This document shows, in pieces, positions 25,479-33,372 of a stretch of 48,292 nt of DNA; the first letter of the stretch is position 1; each line of letters opens with the position of its first letter. The notes beneath the pieces were generated by a model that worked only from the letters and a program-made list of their open reading frames with translations, searched no databases and was not told where the DNA came from. The stretch lies in contig RZZN01000031.1 of NCBI GenBank assembly GCA_009929855.1, positions 1 to 48,292 of the forward strand, written 5' to 3'. Source of the stretch: Gammaproteobacteria bacterium (lineage in GTDB: Bacteria > Pseudomonadota > Gammaproteobacteria > Chromatiales > Chromatiaceae). Position numbers and translations under genes: made by a program.

Positions 25479-27965
25479 TCAGAACTCGATCCGGATGCCG
25501 GCCGTGACACTGTGCTCCGAGTAGTCCTGCATCCCCAGGGCGGTCTGATAGCTGATGAAGGCGGTGCGTCCTTCTCCGAATTGAGCACCGAGCCCGAGAC
25601 CGAGACGGATCAGATCCTCTTCTAGTCGATCGGTCGGCAGGCTGAAGCCGAATTGATTGGGATCATGCAGGAAGTGGCCCGCGACCTGGTCGTCCCCCCG
25701 CTCGAGCTCATGCTCCCATTCGATCCAGCCCTGCGGGATGAGCACGGCCCGGCGCGTGCTGAACGAGCGCGAGACCTGGGTGCCGAGGATGGTCTTGAAA
25801 GAGATGGCGTCCTGATCCGCGATGACCAGGTCCAAACCACTGGCGCCATGCTCGCGGTAGTCCTCGAGCGAGGCGTTGGTGTAGCGTAGACGTCCATACA
25901 GATCGACGATGGTCGCGCCGCTCAACAGGTCATAGCCCGCGCCCAGGAGCAGCGTGTATTGGTTGCCGTTGAAGCTGGCCTGGGCGGTGCGTTGCTCACC
26001 CAGGAGGCTGTAGTCGATGGTGCGGTCCTGATCATAGCTGTCCCAGCCGTAGGTGACCGAACCCTCCAGATAGAGATGATCGGTTGGATAATAGGTGCCG
26101 TAGAGCGACAGGCTCCAGCTCTGCGCATCCAGTTCGCCACCATTCGCCGAGATGTCTGCCGTGGTGCTGGCATAGCCCAGCGCGGTCCCTAGAACCAAGC
26201 CATCGGCGAAGCGGTAGTCGGCGCCCGCGGTCAGGCCGAGTGTGTCGAAATCGAAGCCATCTTCGTTGATCGTGCGATCCTTGCTGCCCCATTGCAGATC
26301 GCCCGTGATGAAGAGGCCGAGACGCTCGAAGGGCCAATCCTCATCCGCGCTGGCCGCGCCGCCGCTGTCCAGACTCGGCGTGAGCGCCTTGCTCAAGAGC
26401 GCGCCCGAGACACTCTGCTCGCCGAAACCGATCCGTAGCCCACTGAGGCTGATCCCACGTGCCCCGCGGCGCAGTGCGCCGAGACGGTCGGTCAGATTGT
26501 CGACCTGCACCGAAGAGATCTGGGTGATGAGCTTGCGCGGTGCGCTGGCCTGCTCGGGGGTGAGTGCGGCGATCCCTTGAGCGACCCCGCCCGGATTCGC
26601 GCCAGAGGCGGCGATGAGTGTCCGGCATTGGCTGAGTAGATCCTGCTCGCCGGCGGTCAGGGCGCGCTGACTCGCGATCAGGCTCAGGTTGGGGCACAAG
26701 GCGTCGAGCGCGCCAGCGACCGAGCGTTGCCCTGGGGTCAGACCGGGAAGATCGGTCAGGGGCGAGGAGGCGATGGCGGAGAATTCGATCCAATCACCGG
26801 TCGCGGCGAGCGTGGCGCGGACCCGCGGCTGAGTCTGGACGCCGGGGGTGAGCACCGTGCTGGTCTCGCCGTTGGAGTCGGTGGTCGATACGGTGCGCGA
26901 GAGACCGCCGTCACCCTGCTCGAGCGTCCAATTGACGGTCGCGCCGACGATCGGGCCGCTCGCGGTCGCGACGCGCACCACGAATGGCTGGAGGGGCTGG
27001 CGCGAGGTGGCGAGCTGATCATTGCCTGAGATCACCGAGATGAGCGCGCGCGCACGTCCGACGATCGCGACCGAGGCCGAGGCGCTCGTTCCGATCTGAT
27101 AGCCCGCGCCGGGTTGGAGCGTGACGGTCAGGACGCTGTCGACACCGTCGGGCTCGCCGGGCAGCGGCGTGACCCTGAGTGTGGCGCTGGTCTGGCCGGC
27201 GGGGATGTCGAGACTGCCGGGCAGTGGCGCATAGTCGACACCGGCGGTGGCGCTGCCGCTGAGTCCATAGGGGATCCGGATACCGCCCTCGGGGGCTGGA
27301 TTGCTCAGACTGATCCGCAGCTCGCCGGCCTCCAGGGTCTCCTTGGAGGCGGTCGGGATCGTCGCCTCGATCGTGGCGAGAGGGGTTCGATCGAGGATCA
27401 GCATGGTCGCGGATGCCGCGCAGGGGGTTGTGACGAGTTGATTTCCGGTGTCGTGGCGGCAGACCGTGCTGCTCAGGACGATCGTTTGATCCGGGTCGAT
27501 GCGCGCGTCGGCGAGTGCCTGGATGCTGATCGTCGCCTCTCCCGAGGCCGGGCCGCTGATGCGATCACCGCCCAGGATGGTCATGGGGACCTGGACGCGG
27601 TTGTCCGGCGCGCCCGTGGCCTGATACTCCACCCCCAGGGTGGCGGTCCCACCAAAATCGACCGCGACCTCGACCACGGGGGCCAGATCGGTTGCAAAAT
27701 ACGGGAAGTCCGGATCGTTCACCTGGACCCTGAAGAGGGCGGGCGCCCCGCCCTCCACGACGCTGGAGGGATCCGCCGTGATGGTCACCGCGGGGGTCGC
27801 CATGACGGGCGCGGCGCCCAGGAGACTCACGAGCAGCACCAGGAACGGCCAGACCCAGGCCATCGGCAGAGTCCGACGATCGGCTCGGCCGAGCGGTCGC
27901 GGCGCCGGGGTGCATCGTGCCGGGAGCGGATCCCCGGTGGTCCATGCGGGTCTGAGGTACATCAT
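25479..27965 (-). CDS. Autotransporter (type Va) with Calx-beta and Ig-like passenger
   Basis: An 828-residue outer-membrane protein. AGGGGGA eight bases upstream supports the start at 27965. The N-terminus has an unusually long n-region before the hydrophobic core PFLVLLVSLLGAAPVMA, as in many autotransporters. The passenger has Calx-beta-like segments (GGTATLGVEYQATG, GSATAGVDYAPLPGSLDIPAG) and an invasin-type Ig domain (ATVNWTLEQGDGG). The last 270 residues are a beta-barrel of alternating strands ending IRIEF with a terminal Phe. The gene is third in a probable operon after the kinase and the Sel1 lipoprotein. It is a candidate surface adhesin or stalk protein. Confidence 0.9.
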   Translation of the reverse strand: MMYLRPAWTTGDPLPARCTPAPRPLGRADRRTLPMAWVWPFLVLLVSLLGAAPVMATPAVTITADPSSVVEGGAPALFRVQVNDPDFPYFATDLAPVVEVAVDFGGTATLGVEYQATGAPDNRVQVPMTILGGDRISGPASGEATISIQALADARIDPDQTIVLSSTVCRHDTGNQLVTTPCAASATMLILDRTPLATIEATIPTASKETLEAGELRISLSNPAPEGGIRIPYGLSGSATAGVDYAPLPGSLDIPAGQTSATLRVTPLPGEPDGVDSVLTVTLQPGAGYQIGTSASASVAIVGRARALISVISGNDQLATSRQPLQPFVVRVATASGPIVGATVNWTLEQGDGGLSRTVSTTDSNGETSTVLTPGVQTQPRVRATLAATGDWIEFSAIASSPLTDLPGLTPGQRSVAGALDALCPNLSLIASQRALTAGEQDLLSQCRTLIAASGANPGGVAQGIAALTPEQASAPRKLITQISSVQVDNLTDRLGALRRGARGISLSGLRIGFGEQSVSGALLSKALTPSLDSGGAASADEDWPFERLGLFITGDLQWGSKDRTINEDGFDFDTLGLTAGADYRFADGLVLGTALGYASTTADISANGGELDAQSWSLSLYGTYYPTDHLYLEGSVTYGWDSYDQDRTIDYSLLGEQRTAQASFNGNQYTLLLGAGYDLLSGATIVDLYGRLRYTNASLEDYREHGASGLDLVIADQDAISFKTILGTQVSRSFSTRRAVLIPQGWIEWEHELERGDDQVAGHFLHDPNQFGFSLPTDRLEEDLIRLGLGLGAQFGEGRTAFISYQTALGMQDYSEHSVTAGIRIEF

Positions 27966-28011
27966 GGCGTTCGTCCCCCTGGTTGTCATGGTGTCCCGAG
28001 CTCGGGTCACG

Positions 28012-29034
28012 CTATTGTTGAGCCATCACCGGCGCCGCCACGTCGAGGACGCGCTCGAGACTCTCGGCGGCGATGCGTTGGGTCTCGGCCTGCTGGGTGA
28101 GCGCGACATACTGATCGATCAGGCGGCGGTCGGCGCGGATGACCGGTGCGGTCTGATCTAACAGACGGGTCTCGCGACTGCGCAGCACGATCTCCTCCTT
28201 GGCGCGGTCGCGGGCGTTCTCGGCGCGCACGAGCGCCTGCTGGCTGGTCGCGGCGACCGTGGCGAGACGGCGCAGTTCGGCCTGTGCCGACTGGGTGAGT
28301 GCTGGCGCGCCCTGGTCGGGCTGGGGCTGCCGTGCTGGTTCGGGGCGTGTCGGAGCCGACCCCGTCGGCGCACTGGCGCGCGGCGTCGACCGGGGCTGGC
28401 GAGGTTTCGCCTCGGCCAGTGCCTGCGAGAGAAAGACCACCTTGTCCTGCTGCAAGCCGGCGGCTCGACGATACCAATCGAGCGCCGCGACTGGATCGCG
28501 CGGTACCCCCAGACCCTTCTCGTAGAGCGCGCCAAGACTGAACTGGGCCCGCGCGAAGCCTTGCTCGGCGGCCTTGCGGTACCACTGGGCGGCGGTCGCG
28601 TGATCGGGCGCGCGCCCGAGTCCGCGCTCGAGGATCTCGCCGACCATGCTTTGTGCCGTGGGGTCGCCCTGCTCGGCGGCGACCTGCCACACCGCCAGTG
28701 CCGTGGAATAATCGGCACGGTCGAAGAGGACGTATTGACCACCGAGGATCTCGCAATCGCTGATGGTCTGTTTGGTGGCGCGCGGCCGGCCGACCCAGGT
28801 GAGGGTCCGGCCCATCTTGCGCAGACGTCCTGGCAACAGACAATCCACCACCGTGAGATCCTCGATCTGGCCGATCACCGTGGCGACCGCGCCCGGCGCG
28901 TCGGCGGGGCCAGCGGCGCGGGCGTGCAGGGTGGACTGGTCCACTGGACCATCGCTCGCGCAGCCCGTGCCAAGCAGCACCAGTGCTGCGCTGAGCACCA
29001 GGGTCATGCGTGAGCTGGAGGATCGCGAGCTCAT
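28012..29034 (-). CDS. Sel1-repeat lipoprotein
   Basis: A 340-residue protein with a lipoprotein signal (LVLSAALVLLGTGC, Cys25). Residues about 95-190 carry Sel1/TPR-like repeats (WQVAAEQGDPTAQSMVGEILERGLG, WYRKAAEQGFARAQFSLGALYEKGLG). A Pro-rich linker follows, then a helical C-terminal region. Sel1 repeats mediate protein-protein contacts, so this may be an envelope scaffold. It starts 51 bases after the kinase gene and ends 46 bases before the autotransporter, all on the same strand. A second in-frame ATG (29007) would also preserve the signal peptide. No enzyme motif is visible. Confidence 0.85.
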   Translation of the reverse strand: MSSRSSSSRMTLVLSAALVLLGTGCASDGPVDQSTLHARAAGPADAPGAVATVIGQIEDLTVVDCLLPGRLRKMGRTLTWVGRPRATKQTISDCEILGGQYVLFDRADYSTALAVWQVAAEQGDPTAQSMVGEILERGLGRAPDHATAAQWYRKAAEQGFARAQFSLGALYEKGLGVPRDPVAALDWYRRAAGLQQDKVVFLSQALAEAKPRQPRSTPRASAPTGSAPTRPEPARQPQPDQGAPALTQSAQAELRRLATVAATSQQALVRAENARDRAKEEIVLRSRETRLLDQTAPVIRADRRLIDQYVALTQQAETQRIAAESLERVLDVAAPVMAQQ

Positions 29035-29085
29035 CTGATACGCACCTCGCCGATGCCGGGGTCCCTTGGTGAGCGTCAGAGACGC

Positions 29086-31347
29086 TCAATCGAGCGGTTG
29101 CGCGTCGCCGCGGATCTGCTCGGTCGCCAGGACCCGAAAGCCGATCGTGTTCAGGCTCAGATTCGACGGCATGCCATCACGTGCCGCTGAGCGCGCCAGA
29201 TCAGGGGCGCTCAACCACGCGCCTCCGCGCAGCACCATCGGCGCGGGTCCGGCCTGCTCGCGCGGGTCGTGGCAGCGTGCCTGGCCACCGCCATAGCTTG
29301 AATCATAGACCGAGCAGGTCCATTCCGCGAGATTTCCGATCATGTCGCGCAGACCGAAGGGGTTGGCCGCATGACTTCCCACGGGCGCGGCATGGACATG
29401 GCCATCCGAGCAGGTGACCCGCGCGCCGGCGATGCGCTGCCGCGCATCCGTGTCATGCAAGACCGTCTCGTCCGCCAGGTTGGCATGGTCACAGGCCATG
29501 TTGGGATCATCGCCCCAGAAGCGGCTGCTGGTGGTCATGGCCCGCGCGGCATATTCCCATTCCAACTCGGTCGGCAGCCGGTAGTGACGCCCGGTCTGCG
29601 CGCTGAGCCACTCGGTGTAGGCGAACGCGTCGTTCCAGGTGACGCAGGCGACCGGATGCTGTTCGGTGACTGGATAGCCAGGGTGCTCCCAGGAGAGGCT
29701 GAGGTCCGCGACGAGCGCGACCCCGGCCTCGTCCAGACGCAGACAGGCGCCCACCCGATCGGCCTCGGTGCGGTAGCCGGTGGCCTGGGTGAAGGCTCTG
29801 AATTGACCGATCGTGATCTCGGTTTCACTCATGGCGACGGGCTCGGCGAGGCGTGCCTGGTGCAGACGCTCATCGGGTTGGCGTCCGGGCTCGTCGGCTG
29901 GCGACCCCATCAGGATGTCGCCGGGCGGGATCCCGATCATCGTCGGTCCAGTCCCGCCGCTGCGCAGCGTCTCGGTGAAGCGCTGTCCGGGCGTGATCCG
30001 AGCGATCGCGGGCGCCACTGGCGCCAAGGTCGCGATGGGCGCGGTGGTGGGCCGCGGTATCGGCACGGGTGTGGCGGTCGGTGATGGGGTGGCCGTGGGC
30101 CCTGGGCGCGGTGTCGGCGAATGGCGCGGCGCGGCTGTCGGCTCTGGACCGGGACTCGGCGTGGGCACCGGCGTCGGCGCGATCGGCGTGGGGCCGGGCG
30201 CGGGCCGGTCGAGCGGACGCTCGCTCCACCAGAGCCAGGCCGCGGCGCCGACCGTCGCGCATAGGGTCGAGATGACGAGCAGCCAGCGCCATCGGTGATG
30301 TCCCGAGGGTGACGGCGCTTGCTCGGCTGGCGTGGGTGGACCCCCCGTGGCGGGCACGCCAGGTGTCGAGCGCGCTGTCTGAGCAACGGCTGGAGTGGGG
30401 ATCAGGCGGGTCGGCGCGGTTGCCGAGACTCGTGGCAGGACGATGGTCGGCTGGTCGCCCGCGCCCGTATCGAACAACTGCTGGCGCCATTCGCTGACCG
30501 ACCGCGGCCGATCCTCCGGCCTGAGTGCGCAGGCGCGATCGATCGCCTGCAGAAAGTGATCCGGATAGCGACCGCGTGCCAGGGTTGCCGCCGGCTCCTG
30601 GCGCGGCTCGAGGAGCTGCTGCGAGGCGGACCTGGGGGTGATGCCGGTGACGGCGCGATAGAGTGTCGCGCCCAATGCATAGAGGTCGGTCCAGGGGCCC
30701 TGTTGGCCGCTCGGATCATACTGCTCGATGGCGGCATAGCAGGGTGTGTAGGTGGTGAAGATCGAGGTCTCGCCGCTCGACGTGGCGTTGCGCGCGGCGC
30801 CGAAATCGATGAAGACCGGCGAGCCGTCGGCGCGGATCAGGATGTTGGCCGGCTTGATGTCGCGATGCAGGATGTTGGCCGCATGCACGCGCGCGAGTCC
30901 ATCGAGCAGCGCGGCGACGATCGGTGCGAGCTCCTCGTAGGGGAGTGTGCCACGACGCTCCAGGAGATCCGAGAGTGCCTCGCCGCGCTCGAACTCCATG
31001 AACATGTAGGCACTGCCATTGGCCTCCCGGTAACCGGTGACCCGCACGATGCTCCGATGGGGTGTAGGATGGCCGAGACCCCAGAGCGTCCTGGCCTCCT
31101 GCAGAAAACGCGCCCGGGCCCAGCGAAAGGCCTCGGCGGTGGCCGCTGAGAGCGGCCTGATCCAACCGTCCGGCTCGCGGCGCGCCAGCTCGGTGGGCAG
31201 GAACTCCTTGATGGCGACCGTCTCATCGAGATGGATGTTCGCGGCCTCGTAGACGATGCCGAAATTGCCGGCGCCGAGGATCCGCACCACGCGGAACTCC
31301 TCGATCATGCCGCCAATTGGGATCGTTTGATCTGCTGAATCTGCCAT
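29086..31347 (-). CDS. Transmembrane Ser/Thr kinase with C-terminal SUMF1/FGE-like domain (PpkA-like)
   Basis: A 752-residue protein. Residues about 15-290 are a Hanks-type kinase with all key residues: glycine loop GAGNFG (25-30), Lys47, catalytic HRD with Asp163, and DFG at 181. One membrane helix (about 355-374) is followed by a long Pro/Thr linker and a periplasmic SUMF1/FGE-like domain (TEITIGQFRAF, YRLPTELEWEYAAR, IGNLAEWTC, LRGGAWLS, IGFRV). The two catalytic cysteines expected after RGG are replaced, so that domain is probably a binding module. PpkA-type kinases phosphorylate TagH/Fha to switch on T6SS. tagH is divergent next door. Start 31347 is chosen over an in-frame upstream ATG without kinase similarity. 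Confidence 0.92.
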   Translation of the reverse strand: MADSADQTIPIGGMIEEFRVVRILGAGNFGIVYEAANIHLDETVAIKEFLPTELARREPDGWIRPLSAATAEAFRWARARFLQEARTLWGLGHPTPHRSIVRVTGYREANGSAYMFMEFERGEALSDLLERRGTLPYEELAPIVAALLDGLARVHAANILHRDIKPANILIRADGSPVFIDFGAARNATSSGETSIFTTYTPCYAAIEQYDPSGQQGPWTDLYALGATLYRAVTGITPRSASQQLLEPRQEPAATLARGRYPDHFLQAIDRACALRPEDRPRSVSEWRQQLFDTGAGDQPTIVLPRVSATAPTRLIPTPAVAQTARSTPGVPATGGPPTPAEQAPSPSGHHRWRWLLVISTLCATVGAAAWLWWSERPLDRPAPGPTPIAPTPVPTPSPGPEPTAAPRHSPTPRPGPTATPSPTATPVPIPRPTTAPIATLAPVAPAIARITPGQRFTETLRSGGTGPTMIGIPPGDILMGSPADEPGRQPDERLHQARLAEPVAMSETEITIGQFRAFTQATGYRTEADRVGACLRLDEAGVALVADLSLSWEHPGYPVTEQHPVACVTWNDAFAYTEWLSAQTGRHYRLPTELEWEYAARAMTTSSRFWGDDPNMACDHANLADETVLHDTDARQRIAGARVTCSDGHVHAAPVGSHAANPFGLRDMIGNLAEWTCSVYDSSYGGGQARCHDPREQAGPAPMVLRGGAWLSAPDLARSAARDGMPSNLSLNTIGFRVLATEQIRGDAQPLD

Positions 31348-31467
31348 GCGGGCTCGGCACGAGCGGTTGAGTGCTCGGTCTCGCCCGCGCGCGCGGGCTG
31401 ACCCCGGATGATGCGATGCTCGATCCCGCGCCTCACACGTCTCGGAGCCGAACATCGATCGACAAGC

Positions 31468-31476
31468 GGCTATAGT
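31468..31476 (+). promoter_or_regulatory. Promoter-like motif upstream of tagH
   Basis: GGCTATAGT with GACAA at 31461-31465, the same pair of elements as upstream of the FHA-transglycosylase gene. TATAGT would be a -10 box, with transcription starting about 30 bases before the strong ribosome site at 31513-31522. Confidence 0.4.
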
Positions 31477-31526
31477 ATAGAGGGATGCGCATCAACGTGA
31501 CCGCTCAACCTCGGGGGAGGAATCAC

Positions 31527-31583
31527 ATGATCACCGCGCGCAGGTGCAATGCTCGGACGCTGGTGCCCGGCCGATGCGTCTGA
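31527..31583 (+). CDS. Leader peptide ORF overlapping the tagH start
   Basis: An 18-codon reading frame (MITARRCNARTLVPGRCV) preceded by an excellent GGGGGAGGAA ribosome site six bases upstream. Its TGA at 31581-31583 overlaps the tagH start region (ATG 31574), which has no ribosome site of its own. It could couple tagH translation by re-initiation. Whether the peptide has any function is unknown, and a sequencing error is an alternative explanation. Confidence 0.4.
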   Translation: MITARRCNARTLVPGRCV

Positions 31584-33145
31584 GGCTCTCAGTCCGATCA
31601 TTGCGTGACCAGGGCTCAGTACCCAACGAGCGGGTCTTCACCCTCGGCACCATCATCATCGGGCGTGGTCGTGATTGTACACTCCTGCTCGATGATTCAG
31701 AGCGTGTGGTCTCCAGTCATCATGCGCGGATCCAGGTCCAGGCCGATGGGGTCTGGATCACCGATCTCAGTCGCAACGGGACCTATCTCAATCAGTCCGA
31801 CGAGCCACTGCCAGCCCAGCAGCCGCAGCGGCTGCATTCGGGCGACCGACTGACGATGGGGCACTATGAGCTGCTGGTCGGGATCGAGACCGAGGACGAA
31901 GCGCTCGGGATGGCCACGGACGCCCTCGCGGGCTGGCCGCCAGCGGGTACGGATGCGCGCATTGGACTCGACCTCGCTGGGCCGAGCGCGGATATTCTGG
32001 ATCTGCTGGGTGAGGGCGAGCGGCGCGGCGCGCCCGCGCAGCCATCGCCCGCTGCGGTCGCGCATCTCATCGATGATCCCTTCGCCGATGCCGCCGCGCT
32101 CGACTCCAAGCTCGCCGCCGCGCCCCCCGCGCCCGAGCCGAGCGGGCCCTATCGGCCGACCCCGGTCGAGCATGTCTATTTCCGTCCGCCCGAGCCACAG
32201 GACATCCCCGACGACTATGATCTACTGAGCGATGCCTGGTCGAGCGCCCCGGCCGCCACTGCACCCGCCGACGGCCCGTCGCGGCCGGCGGCGGCCGGGC
32301 AAGCGGCCAAGACGCGCGAGCGGGCACCGTCAGAGGGGATGGTCGGTGCCGCCGCGCCGATCCTCCCGGAGGGTGCGCCACGCGTGCCCGTGCCCGCGCG
32401 CGGCGCGGATTGGCCACCGGCGCCCCCACCCGTGCCGCCCGTCCAGCGTCCAGCCCAGGTGACGGTGGATCAGCCGCCCATCCAGGGCGACCAAGACCAG
32501 GCATCCGCGGACGCAATCGCCGCCTTCATCGAAGGTCTCGGTTGTGCGGATGCCCCCATGCCCGCCCAGCCCGAGGCCTTGATGCGCGAGGCCGGCGCAC
32601 TCTTGCGAGCGTTGGCGGGTGGCTTGATGCTGAGCATGATGGGACGGGCACGGTTCAAGAACGAGCTGCGTCTCGGGGTGACGACGATCCGCCCGCGAGA
32701 GAACAACCCATTCAAGTTCTCGGTCGATCCCGATGACCTGCTGGAGCGCCTATTGTTTCGTCCCGGTCATGGATTCTTGCCTGCCGAGACCGCGGCGCGC
32801 GAGGCCTTCGACGATATCAACGCACATGAAATGGCGATGACCGCCGGGTTGCAGGCCGCCTTGCGTGCCTTGTTGGCCCGCTTCGAGCCCAGTGCGCTCG
32901 AGCAGCGTCTCACCGCGCGCTCCGGACTCGATCGGCTCCTGCCGATCGCGCGCAAATCGCACTATTGGGATCGCTTCACCGCGGTCTATGAAGAGGTCGC
33001 CGCCGATGCGAGCGAAGACTTCATGCGGCTCTTCGGCGACGCCTTCGCATCGGCCTATCAAGATCAGATCGAGCGTCTGCGCCGCGCCCGCGGTCAGGAC
33101 GAGGCGCTCGGCCGCCCACCTGAACCCGCGCCCAAGGGACACTGA
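31574..33145 (+). CDS. tagH: T6SS-associated FHA protein TagH
   Basis: A 523-residue cytoplasmic FHA protein. The N-terminal FHA domain (about 5-100) has RGRDCTLLLDDSERVVSSHHARI and LSRNGTYLN, the phospho-threonine binding residues. A Pro/Ala-rich linker of about 200 residues leads to a conserved C-terminal domain (about 310-510: LLRALAGGLMLSMMGRARFKNELR, NPFKFSVDPDDLLERLLF, AMTAGLQAALRALLARFEP) diagnostic of T6SS TagH/ImpI. TagH is the phospho-acceptor of PpkA in Pseudomonas and promotes apparatus assembly. ATG 31574 gives the usual MRLRLSV start; GTG 31544 is an alternative. Its kinase is encoded divergently. Confidence 0.92.
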   Translation: MRLRLSVRSLRDQGSVPNERVFTLGTIIIGRGRDCTLLLDDSERVVSSHHARIQVQADGVWITDLSRNGTYLNQSDEPLPAQQPQRLHSGDRLTMGHYELLVGIETEDEALGMATDALAGWPPAGTDARIGLDLAGPSADILDLLGEGERRGAPAQPSPAAVAHLIDDPFADAAALDSKLAAAPPAPEPSGPYRPTPVEHVYFRPPEPQDIPDDYDLLSDAWSSAPAATAPADGPSRPAAAGQAAKTRERAPSEGMVGAAAPILPEGAPRVPVPARGADWPPAPPPVPPVQRPAQVTVDQPPIQGDQDQASADAIAAFIEGLGCADAPMPAQPEALMREAGALLRALAGGLMLSMMGRARFKNELRLGVTTIRPRENNPFKFSVDPDDLLERLLFRPGHGFLPAETAAREAFDDINAHEMAMTAGLQAALRALLARFEPSALEQRLTARSGLDRLLPIARKSHYWDRFTAVYEEVAADASEDFMRLFGDAFASAYQDQIERLRRARGQDEALGRPPEPAPKGH

Positions 33146-33372
33146 GGCGCGCACGCCGCGATCGCTGCGAGACAACGGCGCACCCATCCCGGCCGCGGGT
33201 GTGATCAAGGCCGCCGCCGCCCTCTCTGTCCTATACATTTCTCAGCCGGGCACTAAACTTCAAACAGGTCTGTCTCGACCATCGCTCGAGCCATCCGTCG
33301 GCGTGTCCGCAGGGCTGGAGCGATGCCGCCGACATGACCTCGGCCAGATATTCCCTAAATGTGGAGATGGCG

